Part shown: piece after piece, positions 30,562-41,122 of the stretch
Layout: the number at the start of each line of letters is the position of its first letter
How positions within the stretch are numbered: position 1 is the first letter of the stretch
Source of the DNA: Entamoeba invadens IP1
Lineage: Eukaryota > Evosea > Mastigamoebida > Endamoebidae
NCBI RefSeq assembly: GCF_000330505.1
Contig: NW_004440113.1
Location: 263,305-327,304, forward strand
Reading direction: 5' to 3'
DNA length: 64,000 bases
Position numbers and translations under genes: made by a program
The notes under the pieces: generated by a model
What the model saw: the letters and a program-made list of their open reading frames with translations, nothing else
Databases searched by the model: none
Told to the model about the DNA's origin: nothing

Positions 30562-33500
30562 CTACTTTTTTCCACCCTTTTTGTGACTTGTTTTCACAAA
30601 TTTTGGTTTACCTTTATTTTCAACAATTGGCTTTCCAGCTCTTTTCAATAATTGTTGTTTCTTTATTTTTCTTTGTTGAGCATAAAAATTGCCGGTTTGT
30701 CGGGCGTTGGTATTCTCTTCTTCGTTTGTGTCTTCTTCTTCAACGACTTCTTCAATTTCTTTTGCTACTTCTATTTCTTCATTGTGTGTTTTCTTTGTCT
30801 TTTCTGCTTGTTCGTTGTCTTCGAAATCACCGTCTTCCGCATTTTCTTCTTCGGCGTTTTCTTGTCCGTTGACTACTTCGACGGTGTTGAGAACTTGTTT
30901 GTCTCCAATCACATCACTTTGTGTTTGTGGCGCGCTAAGGGCCAATTCATCAAAACCAAAAGACATTGGTGGCGTTTGTTCCTTTGGTGGTTGATTGAAG
31001 ATGTTCCCAAAATCAAAAGTTGGCTTTGAAAAATCCGTTCCAGTGAAGAAGTTGGTTGCACTCGTCACCATTTCACTCCCAAACTGTGACCTGGCCACCA
31101 AATTTGTAGACTCGTCGATCACTGTCTTCTTCTCCTCTTTTTTCGTGTCATCCTCTTCCATCCCAACATGCACAGGCACCTCATCCATACATGCAGAACC
31201 AAACTCTACACTTTGTGGTGTTTTTTGAAAATTGAAAAATGGAGTTGAACCACTGGCGCCAAACCCAAAGAACGTTGAAGGTGTTTCTTCCATCTTTTCT
31301 TGTTGTGTTTCCATTGGTTGTGACTTTGTCCCCTCCAAACCTTTGTCCTCGTCCATTTTCTCAATTGTATTAGTTAATTGAACTGTTTCTTTTACAGTCG
31401 TTAAAGTGTTTTCTGGTTGAATAGTTTGGGGTTGTACTTGTACTTCAATTGGTTGTGGTACTTCCTTCACTTGGTCTTCTATTTTTGGTTGTTCTTGTAC
31501 GACATTTTCTTTCACTTCAACATGTTCCACCTTTTCACCAACTTTCTCTTCAGTCTTTTGCTCTGTTTTGTCTTCGACTTTCTGTTCAGTAGCTTTTGGT
31601 TCCGCTTTTATTGGTGACAAAGTCTCTTCTTTGACTTCTTCAGTCGGAATAATTTTCTCCTCCACTACATTACTTTGTTGTTGAATTGGTTGTGGTGTTT
31701 GAGGCTGAATTTGTTGTGGGACAATTTGTTGAGCAACTACCTCGTCGACTGCAGCAACTCTTTTTGGTAATACCACAGGCGCTTGTTGTGTTTGGACGAC
31801 CGTTGTATTTAAAGTTGTTGGTGTTGTGACAATGCTTGATGATGATGGAGTCATTGGCATATTGAATTTCCGTCTTCTTCTTTCTTGTCTTTCTTCCGCA
31901 GTTTCAACTCGTTTCTTTTCGATTGGGACGGGTGTTTCAACTGGTTGTCTTTTAATAGGCAACTCTTGTTTAGTAATCGCAATAGCTAATGGTTTATTCT
32001 CTTCTTCCATCTTTTTCTCAATTTGTTGTGTTGGTTTATTAGCAAAAACGTTATTTGTTGGTGGTTTAAAGAATGGGAGTGCTTCCAATTTCTTCATACG
32101 AAGCTCTTCTGTATTATCCACGGCTTTTTGGACTTCCTTTACTTCCACATTTGCTAAGTCCTTACCGACTTCTTGTACTTCTTTTGAAACAAGTTGTGGT
32201 ACTTCTTGTTCTTTAACTTTGTGTTCTTCATCCATTTTAACTTGTTGCTTTGGTTCTTCGATTACAACTTTATTCTCCAAGTTTGTTTCAACTGCTTGAA
32301 CGTTTTGTTTAAACGTTTCACTTTGAACCGGTTGAGTGTTATTATTTGGAACAATTGTTTGTTGAACCACAGACTTAACACACTTGTTCTCAGCCGTTTC
32401 ACAGCGTTTTTTAAGTTCTTCAACTTGAGTCTCCAATTGACTCTTCGCGTCTGTAAGTTCCTGAATCGTTGTATTCAATTTTGCAACTTCCACAATTCGA
32501 CTCTCTCTCTCCTTCTTAAATTCTGCATAGAAATTGTTCTTGAGGGTATTCACGTTATTCCCAAACTCCGAAATTTGCGCAGTCATTTTGTCGTTCTCTG
32601 CTTTTGTCTTCTGAAGTAATTCATTTTGTTCTTTCATTTGACATTTAAACGTTTCTCTCTCTTTCACAATTTGACACAGTGTTTCTTCATTCGCTGCAAT
32701 GAGTCCGCTGCTCTTTTCAATAGCCGCCGCGGTTCTTTCTTTCTCCTTTTCTATTTCACTTTCTTTTTCTTGAAGTTGTTCTTTCAACGTATTAACAAGT
32801 CCATAGACCTCTTGCACTCTCTTTTCCATTTCGGTGTCTTTCTCTTGAAGTTGCCTTTGAACAGTGTTGATGGTCGTTTGAAATCGACTTCTTTCGCCTT
32901 GATACATCTTTTCTTTGTCAGACGATACAATACTTATTCGTCGCGTGAGTTCCTTTTCAGTGTCGGCCTTCGTATTGACAAGTTCTCTCTCGGCCGTTTT
33001 AAGCTTCTCTTCTGCCGTTTGGAGACTCTCTTTAATCATTTTTTTCTCTTCTACAAGGTCTTCCTTCTCTTTCATTAAATTTTCAAGCTCATATTTAAAC
33101 GCAGACAACTTCGCGGTGATGTTCGCGTTCATTTCTCTGACATTCAATAAACTCTCAACTTCACTCGTTAACAAATCACACTTTTTAAAAAGTTTCTCGT
33201 TCTTCTCAAGTAACACTTTCTTCTCCATCTCGAGTTCGCCTTGCTTCAAAAAGACTGCTTTGACCTCAATAGACTCGTCGTTGAGGTAACAAAGCGTTGT
33301 CTCAAGTGCAATGATTTTCAACTTTTGTTGTTCGATGGTTTCTTCGCAGCGCTGCATCTCTTTGAGAACAATTTCAACTTTTGGGTCTTCGCTTTCCTCT
33401 TCGTCTGGTAAAGTTGAAAGGATTTCTTTGAAGTATGCGTCGGACAATTGGGGTTGAACATTTTGGTGTTGTTGTTCGTCGACGAATGAAACAATTTGAA

Positions 33501-33684
33501 ATTGTTCGGGCGGTTGAATATTGATTGTGTATTGTGTTGATGGAAGAGCTTCTGTTTTAATTCGAGGAAAAGTGTAAGAAGGGAGGTCGAGTGTGTGTGG
33601 GATATTCCCCGACTCGACTCGATCGATGACAAGTTCAAGCGCCTTCACGCGATTTTCTAAAATTCTTTCTTGTGACGTCGACAT
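30562..33684 (-). CDS. Long coiled-coil protein with Gln/Glu-rich and FG-motif regions
   Basis: One frame, 1040 residues. Residues ~110-460 are heptad-rich coiled coil (Glu/Lys/Leu/Gln). Residues ~460-800 are low complexity (repeated E-x-K, Q-P-Q, VQEQPK). Residues ~810-930 contain spaced FG-type motifs in an uncharged Pro/Thr context (FFGFGASG, QSVEFGSA, RSQFGSEM, FDFGNIF, SFGFDEL). Next comes an acidic stretch and a strongly basic C-terminus (KTSHKKGGKK). Coiled coil plus FG motifs plus a basic tail is the layout of nuclear-pore proteins (basket Mlp/TPR or FG Nups). I therefore infer a nuclear-pore or nuclear-envelope protein. A generic Golgi/centrosomal coiled-coil protein is the alternative. 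Confidence 0.72.
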   Translation of the reverse strand: MSTSQERILENRVKALELVIDRVESGNIPHTLDLPSYTFPRIKTEALPSTQYTINIQPPEQFQIVSFVDEQQHQNVQPQLSDAYFKEILSTLPDEEESEDPKVEIVLKEMQRCEETIEQQKLKIIALETTLCYLNDESIEVKAVFLKQGELEMEKKVLLEKNEKLFKKCDLLTSEVESLLNVREMNANITAKLSAFKYELENLMKEKEDLVEEKKMIKESLQTAEEKLKTAERELVNTKADTEKELTRRISIVSSDKEKMYQGERSRFQTTINTVQRQLQEKDTEMEKRVQEVYGLVNTLKEQLQEKESEIEKEKERTAAAIEKSSGLIAANEETLCQIVKERETFKCQMKEQNELLQKTKAENDKMTAQISEFGNNVNTLKNNFYAEFKKERESRIVEVAKLNTTIQELTDAKSQLETQVEELKKRCETAENKCVKSVVQQTIVPNNNTQPVQSETFKQNVQAVETNLENKVVIEEPKQQVKMDEEHKVKEQEVPQLVSKEVQEVGKDLANVEVKEVQKAVDNTEELRMKKLEALPFFKPPTNNVFANKPTQQIEKKMEEENKPLAIAITKQELPIKRQPVETPVPIEKKRVETAEERQERRRRKFNMPMTPSSSSIVTTPTTLNTTVVQTQQAPVVLPKRVAAVDEVVAQQIVPQQIQPQTPQPIQQQSNVVEEKIIPTEEVKEETLSPIKAEPKATEQKVEDKTEQKTEEKVGEKVEHVEVKENVVQEQPKIEDQVKEVPQPIEVQVQPQTIQPENTLTTVKETVQLTNTIEKMDEDKGLEGTKSQPMETQQEKMEETPSTFFGFGASGSTPFFNFQKTPQSVEFGSACMDEVPVHVGMEEDDTKKEEKKTVIDESTNLVARSQFGSEMVTSATNFFTGTDFSKPTFDFGNIFNQPPKEQTPPMSFGFDELALSAPQTQSDVIGDKQVLNTVEVVNGQENAEEENAEDGDFEDNEQAEKTKKTHNEEIEVAKEIEEVVEEEDTNEEENTNARQTGNFYAQQRKIKKQQLLKRAGKPIVENKGKPKFVKTSHKKGGKK

Positions 33685-34516
33685 CTTTTGCTATTTCGAG
33701 ATTAGCATTTTTATTATCTCGTGACTTGTCTAATTATCAATTTCATAAATTATTAAAGTTAATTTATTAACCCTTTTTATTCTATTTATTTATTTATTGC
33801 ATTAAATAATAATAAACATTGTTAATCTATTATAGTTTAGAAAAAGATAATTTGACTAAAAACATTTTGTGAATGGCATTTAATTTTGATTAACATCTAA
33901 TATATAATAGTATTTATTACTATATCATTTATTAAAAAAGTGTGAAATTGTAATCGTTTTGAACTTCACTAATTATTGAATAATAGTATAATATTAATAA
34001 TATTTTAATTAATAAATTAAAAATTGTTGAGATATTCGAATCATTTTTTTACTTTAATTAAATTAATGATTTATGATTTCCACCGAGAAACCCGAAATAC
34101 TGTTCGAAATGTCCCAAAAAACTATTCGTTGTTTTTTTTAAATTCAACAAGAAAAAGTGAATAATGGCATTTTCAGATAATGTAGACCATAAAGTTAAAA
34201 ACAGAAAATGCCCGTTAATTCACATCTATCTATTCCTTTATATTTAATAAGTAACTTAATTATCTTAACTACTATAAATGGAGGACTTTCTTTTTCATTA
34301 GACAACAAAAAAGTTTTATAAAAAATCTAGTAACTATAAAAACAGACAAAAGTGAGTTTTTAATGTTTAAATAGTTTAATTATAATTAATTGTAACTATA
34401 CCAATTGGCTTTCTTGTGTTTAGAAGAAGAAAAAAATCAAAATAAGTTGTAGAGGTCTCTATTCCTTCTTCAAACTAAATGCCAAAAAGACTGAAAATTA
34501 AACACAATCACATATC
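33685..34516. other. Intergenic between divergent genes
   Basis: Upstream DNA of both the coiled-coil gene and the Yak1-like kinase. AT-rich; no small gene or structured repeat recognised. Confidence 0.5.
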
Positions 34517-36459
34517 ATGGAACAAGTCCCGATGGCTTCAAATCCATTTTCACACGCTTCTGCATTCCGCAAAGAAAGTGTTGACTCGACACTTCGTTTT
34601 GCTTCCCAACACAAAAGGCCTTTGTATGCCTTAACTCTCGACTTAATTACGACTTTAAAAGTACAACAACGCCCACTAAACAGTTACAAGTATCTGACTG
34701 ATATGTCAGAGCCATATAGAAACAATGGAAAAGACAATGCGGGGTATGGGTTGATAGTAGCAGTTGATGATTACATCGGATCCATGTATTCCAAAGAGTT
34801 TGTTAGTCTTTCTGATAATAGAACAACATCTATTTAATGAATTTTAATATCAATATATTCAATAGTAGTTCTATATTAAAGAGAACTAATTTTACTATAT
34901 CCTAATAATAAAACATTGTTTGACTATAATTTATAAAATCTTCAACGAAATTGATATTAATAACAAGAGAAGACGGATGTTCGTACATTCCCGAATCGCA
35001 ATATGTAGTCATATCTTCATTAGGAAGTGGGACGTTTGGGCAAGTATTTAAGTGTCGCAATTGTAAAGATAACACACTTGTTGCCATCAAAATTCTTCGT
35101 TCCAAACTAGCATTCTTCCGGCAAGGGATGTTGGAAATAGCCGTGTTAACTGCTTTGCGTGATTTAGTAGATACCGAAGGGAAGTACCATACCATTAAAA
35201 TGGTTGATTATTTCTTGTATTATGGTCATGTGTGTATAGTCACCGAGTTGTTATCAGTAAGTTTATATGATGTGTTACGGAGTCACAACAACGTAGGTAT
35301 GGGCCTCACATTTAATCGGCAAGTTCTTCGACAAGTCTTGGAGAGTTTGCATGGCCTTTCCACGATGAATATCATTCACTGTGACATTAAAACTGAAAAT
35401 TTGTTATTAATTGGAAATACAGCAGACATTAAATTGATTGATTTTGGAAGTGCGTGTTTTGAGCGGTCGACTCTGTACACTTACATTCAATCCCGGCATT
35501 ACAGAGCAATTGAAATTATTCTTGGATTGCCATATTCGTGTGCGATTGATATGTGGTCCTTTGGGTGTGTAGCGGCCGAACTATTTTTAGGTATTCCATT
35601 ATTCCCGGGCGAAAATGAATACAACCAACTCCTCAAAATTACAGAGATCTTAGGGCCAATTCCAGATTTCTTATTACAAAAAGGAACAAAGACGTGTAAA
35701 TATTACAATGGAATTACTCAAAATGGAAAGGTGGTGTATATTATGAAAAGTCGAGCTGAATATGAACGTGAAAATAATGTCAAATTGGCGGAAAACAGAA
35801 AATATTTCAAATACACCAGTTTAAAAGAAATTTGTGAAAACGTCCCATTCCACAGAAACGCTTTTGTTCGAGAAAATGACGGACAATGGAGAGCAATGTT
35901 CTACGACTTCTTGAAAAAAGTCCTCGACTATGACCCAATCAAAAGATTAACACCTTCAGAGGCTTTAACTCATCCCTTCATTAAATCAAAAACTACTAAA
36001 CAAGAATTATTGAGTCTACCACTGCCTCTCATTCCTCAAGACGTTTCTATGGAAGACGTTGTTAGAAGAGTTTATGGAAACCAATATAGTCTCTTTTACT
36101 TACAAACTCGAGATCGGTTCTTCTCAATCCATCATAATTACTTCACCGCTTTCATTAGAGCATTAAAGTGTGGGTATGTCCTTAACACGGTGTACCCAAA
36201 TCCATTCAAAAACAAACCACTCAAAGTCATTGCTCAAACAAATTTCTCGTGGAGATGTGCTGAAGAAGACAACATCATATCTTGGGGGTCTAATTCAGAC
36301 TCTGAAGAGTCAAGAAGAACGTCATCTTTACAATCACCAAGTTCTTCAATGTCACCTAGAATATCACTGAGGCCACCAATAGCTGACCCAAGAAGATTCA
36401 CAACAATGGTCAGAGATACTGGCCATTATTCTTCATTTGGAACGTACTCTCACTTCTGA
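34517..36459 (+). CDS. Yak1/DYRK-family protein kinase, two exons
   Basis: Exons 34517-34797 and 34968-36459, with a 170-nt intron (GTTTGT...ACAAG, an unusual AAG acceptor, but the only one that keeps frame after the last upstream stop); total 590 residues. An N-terminal DYRK-type box (NAGYGLIVAVDDYIGS) precedes the kinase domain. It has the Gly-rich loop GSGTFGQVFKC, VAIKIL lysine, HCDIKTEN catalytic loop (P of the usual KPEN replaced by T), DFGSAC, and the activation segment YTYIQSRHYRAIE, whose Y-x-Y is autophosphorylated in DYRKs. FNRQV..LE and GIPLFPGENEYNQL are typical of Yak1. The C-terminal ~110 residues are Ser/Arg-rich. Yak1 kinases act in nutrient/stress growth control. Confidence 0.88.
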
Positions 36460-36718
36460 TTGTTTAGTTTACTTTATGTATAACTCATTTGTGTTTTATT
36501 CTAATTCATTTATTGTATAATTTATTATATATATAATATAGTATACTTTATTGATATAAATATTTATTAATTATTATTATAGTATTAATTATTACTATAA
36601 ATTATACAATAGTTTTTATTTATAAAATTACATTTGATTATAATAAAATCTCATACAAATTGAATGTATTATAATATATAGATAGAATACTAATAACAAA
36701 ATAATACAAATTCACTTT

Positions 36719-38469
36719 TCAATTAACTTCGCCAAGTAAAAACGATTCATTCGTCGGCTCTTTGGGAACCTTTCTTTTTAACAAGAATGCGTTTCCTACT
36801 AGAGTGGTTGGTCGTTGTGGCTTGACTTGGTACCTTTGCATTGGGTCTCTTGTTGGAACCTTTTCTCTAGCCCCACCAAATACCGAGTGATCTTCTTTTG
36901 CGGATGACGGAGAATCCCCAGACCCACAACTTCTTGGACTGTTTGGTGAAGGTATTGGTACTGACATTGGGACATAAGGCACTGACGGTGCCATTACATA
37001 TTCATGTTTTGGTGCGCCGATTTTGAGGTCATTGAAAATTGGTCGTGCCTCTTGAATAATGAAAGTCATCATTTCGAGATAAGAGGAGAGGTCATCGTTT
37101 CCAACAGCAAACATTGTTGGAGTCCAACACACAGAAAGGTTTTTGTTGTTCATCAAATTGACGTCTGACCTCGAAGAAATATCGCTGCACAAAAGACAAA
37201 TCGCTTTGAACAATACAATTTTCTCCTCAGGCACCCACTTCCCAGAGAAGAGCTTTCGTAGAGCGGAAATTTTCTCTTCATCTGTGCCCCGACTTCCTTT
37301 ATGTTATTTTTCATTCCGTACTCAGATCGAATTTTTATAAACTGGTTTATTTAATAAGAAAGAGTTAATAGAATATTATTTGTGGTATTGACTTTTGTTG
37401 TCATCTTGTCATTTTAACGAGATTTTTGGTATTTAAGAAACAAATTTGAACTCTTATTGGAAGTAAAACAACACAAGAGTTGGACATAACTTTGAGGTGA
37501 TCAGCAGGTCCGAAACTTTATAAAAAAGAACAAACGGTATGTCGTTAACATATCTTTTGCAAGAGAATTACAGAAAAGCATACCAGGTAGCTCTCTGACA
37601 AATCTCTTCAGCGTCGAGACCAAGGTTTCACAACTGAAGTCGGCTAGCTTTGAAACAGACAGTCGGTGATAGAGCTCATCAACTTCTTTCAAACTGGCGG
37701 CGGTCCTGAAAACGCCTTCCCTTTCCAAGTAATTGTCTCGAACTATTTTAATAATCTCTTCGATTGCTTTGGGCAACTCGTAGTGCTTTCTTTTCTCGCT
37801 GTCAAGGATTTCACCAACAGTTTTACCCACATATGAAACTCCTCTCAAGTGAATATTTTGTATTTCACTTTCCGTCGGTTCAATTTCTTCAGCAGCTTCA
37901 ATCAAGTGCCCATTGCCATTGAAGTACATTGACACTGTATTATTGAAGGAGTTAAGGGCTTTGTATTGGAAGTCTTGCATAACTCGATTTCGCTTTTCAA
38001 CCAAGTTTCCAAGCTGGTACTTCATGGTGACAAGTGTTTCCAAATTGTCCATTGTCTTTCTCTGGTTTTTCTGGAATGTCCCTTTCACGTCTCCAATTTC
38101 GCATAAGATAGCATCAACCTCACACGTATATCCCCGCACCAATTCATCCTTTAAAACTTGGAAGGACCCCTGTGAAAAGAGTAAGAAATTGACGGAAATC
38201 GCCTGCTTTGCCTTTTGGTTTTGTGGGAGTGTAGAGAGTCTGGTTCTGTCGAGTTCCGCAAGATTACCGAGTTGTTCGATGATTGTTGCAAACGAGTCAA
38301 TTATTTTATTGGTGTACGTTTTATGCTTTTTGAAAAAGGTTTCAAGGTCATCGATCGACTTCATATGGAGCGCAACATATTCTGTTTCGGGTGTTTCAGT
38401 CTTTTCCCCGTTCATTGCACGTTCGGTTTTTGCTTTAATCGAATCCATCATGCCAGTGACTTTGTCCAT
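36719..38469 (-). CDS. BAR-RhoGAP protein (copy 2), two exons
   Basis: Exons 38469-37536 and 37281-36719; joined product 498 residues. The intron is 254 nt (GTTTGT...GCACAG), phase 1, at the same site in the RhoGAP domain as in the copy at 7251-8805, where it is 55 nt. The N-terminal ~210 residues are helical and BAR-like (LETFFKKHKTYTNKIIDSFATIIEQL aligned with copy 1). The RhoGAP domain has EGVFRTAAS (Arg finger), ELPGML and NNKNLSVCWTPTMF. The tail is Pro/Ser-rich. Expected role: GTPase activation for Rho/Rac at curved or ruffling membranes. The stop that ends exon 1 in plain reading is inside the intron. Confidence 0.87.
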
Positions 38470-38787
38470 TGTTCTGTTTCAAAGTTATGAGTTCTTTTTT
38501 AAGATAAATCACAACGTTTTGAACATTTTTGGTTTATTTTTTGCACTATTTATGAACAATTGTTTTTAATGGTATCAATACCATAGTATTGGCCTAATAA
38601 ACAATAATGATTTGGAATTTATTGAAGTTTTGGTACTTATAAATATAAAACTTCGTTAAATAAAACAATCTTCTGGTTTGTTTTATTATAGTTTAATATA
38701 GTTTTTTTATGATTGGAATATATTGCAAGAAAAAACATTTTTAATTAGTTTTTAACTATAATAATTATTTCGTTAGTTCTTGCAACA
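38470..38787. other. Intergenic, AT-rich
   Basis: Upstream of the BAR-RhoGAP gene, bordered by the TA next to the MITE. Nothing else seen. Confidence 0.5.
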
Positions 38788-38789
38788 TA

Positions 38790-38969
38790 CAGTAAAACCT
38801 CCCAAGAGCTGTACCTCCAAAGAGCGGGTTCTCAAGAGCAGACATTTTTTAGACCGAAACTATAAATAGAGTTCTCTACCGAGCGGTTTTTAAGGTTTGA
38901 TTGGCTAAAAATGCCCGCTCTTGAGAGAACAAAATTACCACGCCCTCCCGCTCTTAGGAGGTTTTACTG
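38790..38969. mobile_element. 180-bp MITE with 20-bp terminal inverted repeats, TA target site
   Basis: The left end reads CAGTAAAACCTCCCAAGAGC and the right end, inverted, reads CAGTAAAACCTCCTAAGAGC: 19 of 20 bases agree. TA borders both sides (38788-38789, 38970-38971). Internal motifs repeat the theme (AGAGCGGGTTCTC and, inverted, GAGAACTCTAT; CCCGCTCTTGAGAGAAC), so the element could fold on itself. No coding capacity. The ends and TA duplication point to the Tc1/mariner/pogo superfamily. Confidence 0.88.
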
Positions 38970-38971
38970 TA

Positions 38972-39782
38972 TTAGAAAGAATCAATAAACGCTCTAATTT
39001 TACCATTTCGAACAATAAGTCGTCTAAAATTATTGTTGATCATATCGGCATTTTTAACTATATGTAACTATAATTTATAAAAAATAATTTATAAATTATA
39101 GTTTTAATTTTTAATTAAACCAACAGTTTTATAACTAAACAATATAACAAGAATATGTCGTTGTAATTAGTTTTTCATAATGTTACGTAAAATATATTTT
39201 AGGCAAATAATAACGAATTGTATTAGAAAAAAAATATTTTATCTAAGTTTTTTTTTTCCAAAAAAAATTCAAAAAATTATTTTATTATATTAAAATTATA
39301 AAAAAACATAATGTTTAATTTAAAAAAAATAACACACTACACCTATAATTTATAGTAAAAATTATATTTTCAACACTCCCAAAACACAAAGACCTCCCGA
39401 ACTTTTAAAATTTTTTGTCCCGTTTGAATTTCCAAAACTAAAGAGGAAATAACAAATCAATATGTCATTTTTTTAATATGTTTTTAATTAAAGTAAAATA
39501 CCCGTTTTCTCACATACATTTTGTTAAATAATCATCTTCTATCTATTTATCATTCTCATTTCATTAATTGAACTTTAGTTAATTTTTAGTATATATAATT
39601 ATATTAAATAGTTACAAACAATTTCCCCATATTCATTTAAACTGACGTTTTGTAAACGATTTACAAATGACTCGCCAAAAACTAGTTAAAATAATAGTAT
39701 TAATTACTTTGATTAAGTTTTCTTCTACTAAAAAACTTCAAAGAAAAACCAGGAAGAACTATGAAACTGAATATCGAAAAGA
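38972..39782. other. Intergenic, AT-rich
   Basis: Long A/T runs between the MITE and the PH-CH gene. No gene seen. Confidence 0.5.
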
Positions 39783-41031
39783 ATGAGTATTATATTGAGT
39801 AACACTGGGTATCGCAAAGGATATTCATCACCATGTCTATGGATCCTTACAAAGGACAATATCCTCTTTTTCAAAAACGAACAGTCCGTGAAAAGGAAGG
39901 AAAAGCCATTTGCTGGGATTCCAATCAAAAGCATTGTAAGTAACTCTATTAAGCAAGAGACCCCATCACAATTCTGTCTCTCAATCTTCGAGTCCCAACA
40001 AACTACAGGTCTCTTGGGAGACTACAAAACACTTTCTTATTGGCTCCAAGCTATTAACTTTGTCATCCAAGACTTGGTCCAGAGCAGACAAGAACTCGAG
40101 TTCTTACTTAACTCACAAGTCCAGTCACAAAACAATGACTCTACTAAAAACCCATTTGCTCCACCTCCTCAACAACAACAAACAAGAAGAGAAGCACCAA
40201 CTGGTATCACAAGAAAACCACCACCAACCGCTGTGACGGCACCAACTACTTCGAAAGATAACTCTAGCCATAAACCAGCGGCTGGGAAGAGAGAACCACT
40301 CATATTGTCCGACTGTCCGACGGAGTCGTTAAATCAGAAAGCAATGCGACAAGCTGTGTGTGTTGAGTTTGTTACAAATGTGTTAGGAAAGACTGTGAAA
40401 ATCAGTGATTTCAGTGATGGGAGTTTGTTCACAACTCTCTTTGAGAAATTGTCTGGGAATAAGTTGCAAGTGAAGGAGAATGCGAGTGAGATGTGCGACA
40501 AGATACACAACATTGGGACGGTCATAGCAACACTTTTGTCTTTGGACAACGTTTTAGTGAGTATCGACCCGATGGACATCATCAGAGGAAACGATGCGGA
40601 GACAGTGAAACTGATCATGGCGTTCTTTGAGATCTTTGTCTTAAGGAAAGTGACTGTCATGAAACAACGTGGGATGGATGGGTTATTAGTATGGGTGAAT
40701 GCAATGTTAGAAGGGTCTGGCATTCAATTAGAAGACTTTGCGCAGACGTTTACTGATGGGAAAGCGTTTGGAGTGATAATAGCGAAGAGAAGACCCGATT
40801 TGTTAGACGCCAAGTTCTTGTCGAGTGTTTGTTCTTTAATAAATTTAATAGTTTTCTTTCATAAGAAATACGAGTAATGAATAGGGCAGTGCATCAGTGA
40901 ATTATTCATTTGTCCAAAAAGCTTTAAATAAGTGCAGGTGTAAAATAATCCCCGACGAAATCTTCATGGACGACCCCGATGAAAGCTCAGTGATTATGAC
41001 ACTTGCGTCGATGATGATTTGTTTAGGATGA
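39783..41031 (+). CDS. PH domain plus calponin-homology protein, two exons
   Basis: Exons 39783-40826 and 40885-41031, with a 58-nt intron (GTTTGT...GAATAG), phase 0; 396 residues. Residues ~1-105 look like a PH domain that starts a little short (CLWILTKDNILFFKNE; the final helix has the conserved Trp, TLSYWLQAINFVIQDL). A Pro/Gln/Thr-rich linker follows at 105-185. Two CH-type domains follow: residues ~190-290 (EFVTNVLGKTVKISDFSDG) and ~290-396 (GLLVWVNAMLEGSGIQLEDFAQTFTDGKAFGVII, completed by exon 2: SFVQKALNKCRCK, PDEIFMDDPDESSVIMTLASMM). Tandem CH domains bind actin or cytoskeletal partners; the PH domain would target membranes. Whether an upstream exon completes the first PH strand is unclear. 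Confidence 0.82.
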
Positions 41032-41122
41032 ATGTGTGTGTTGCGACGCAGTATATCAATTGATTGACACATTTTGTCGTTGGAGTTCAGTACGAAAATT
41101 TTTAAAACAAATAAAAACAGTC

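Noticed and set aside
30525..33289. Many plus-strand frames across the coiled-coil gene
   Set aside because: Phe/Leu/Ser-rich shadows of a Glu/Lys/Gln-rich coding strand.
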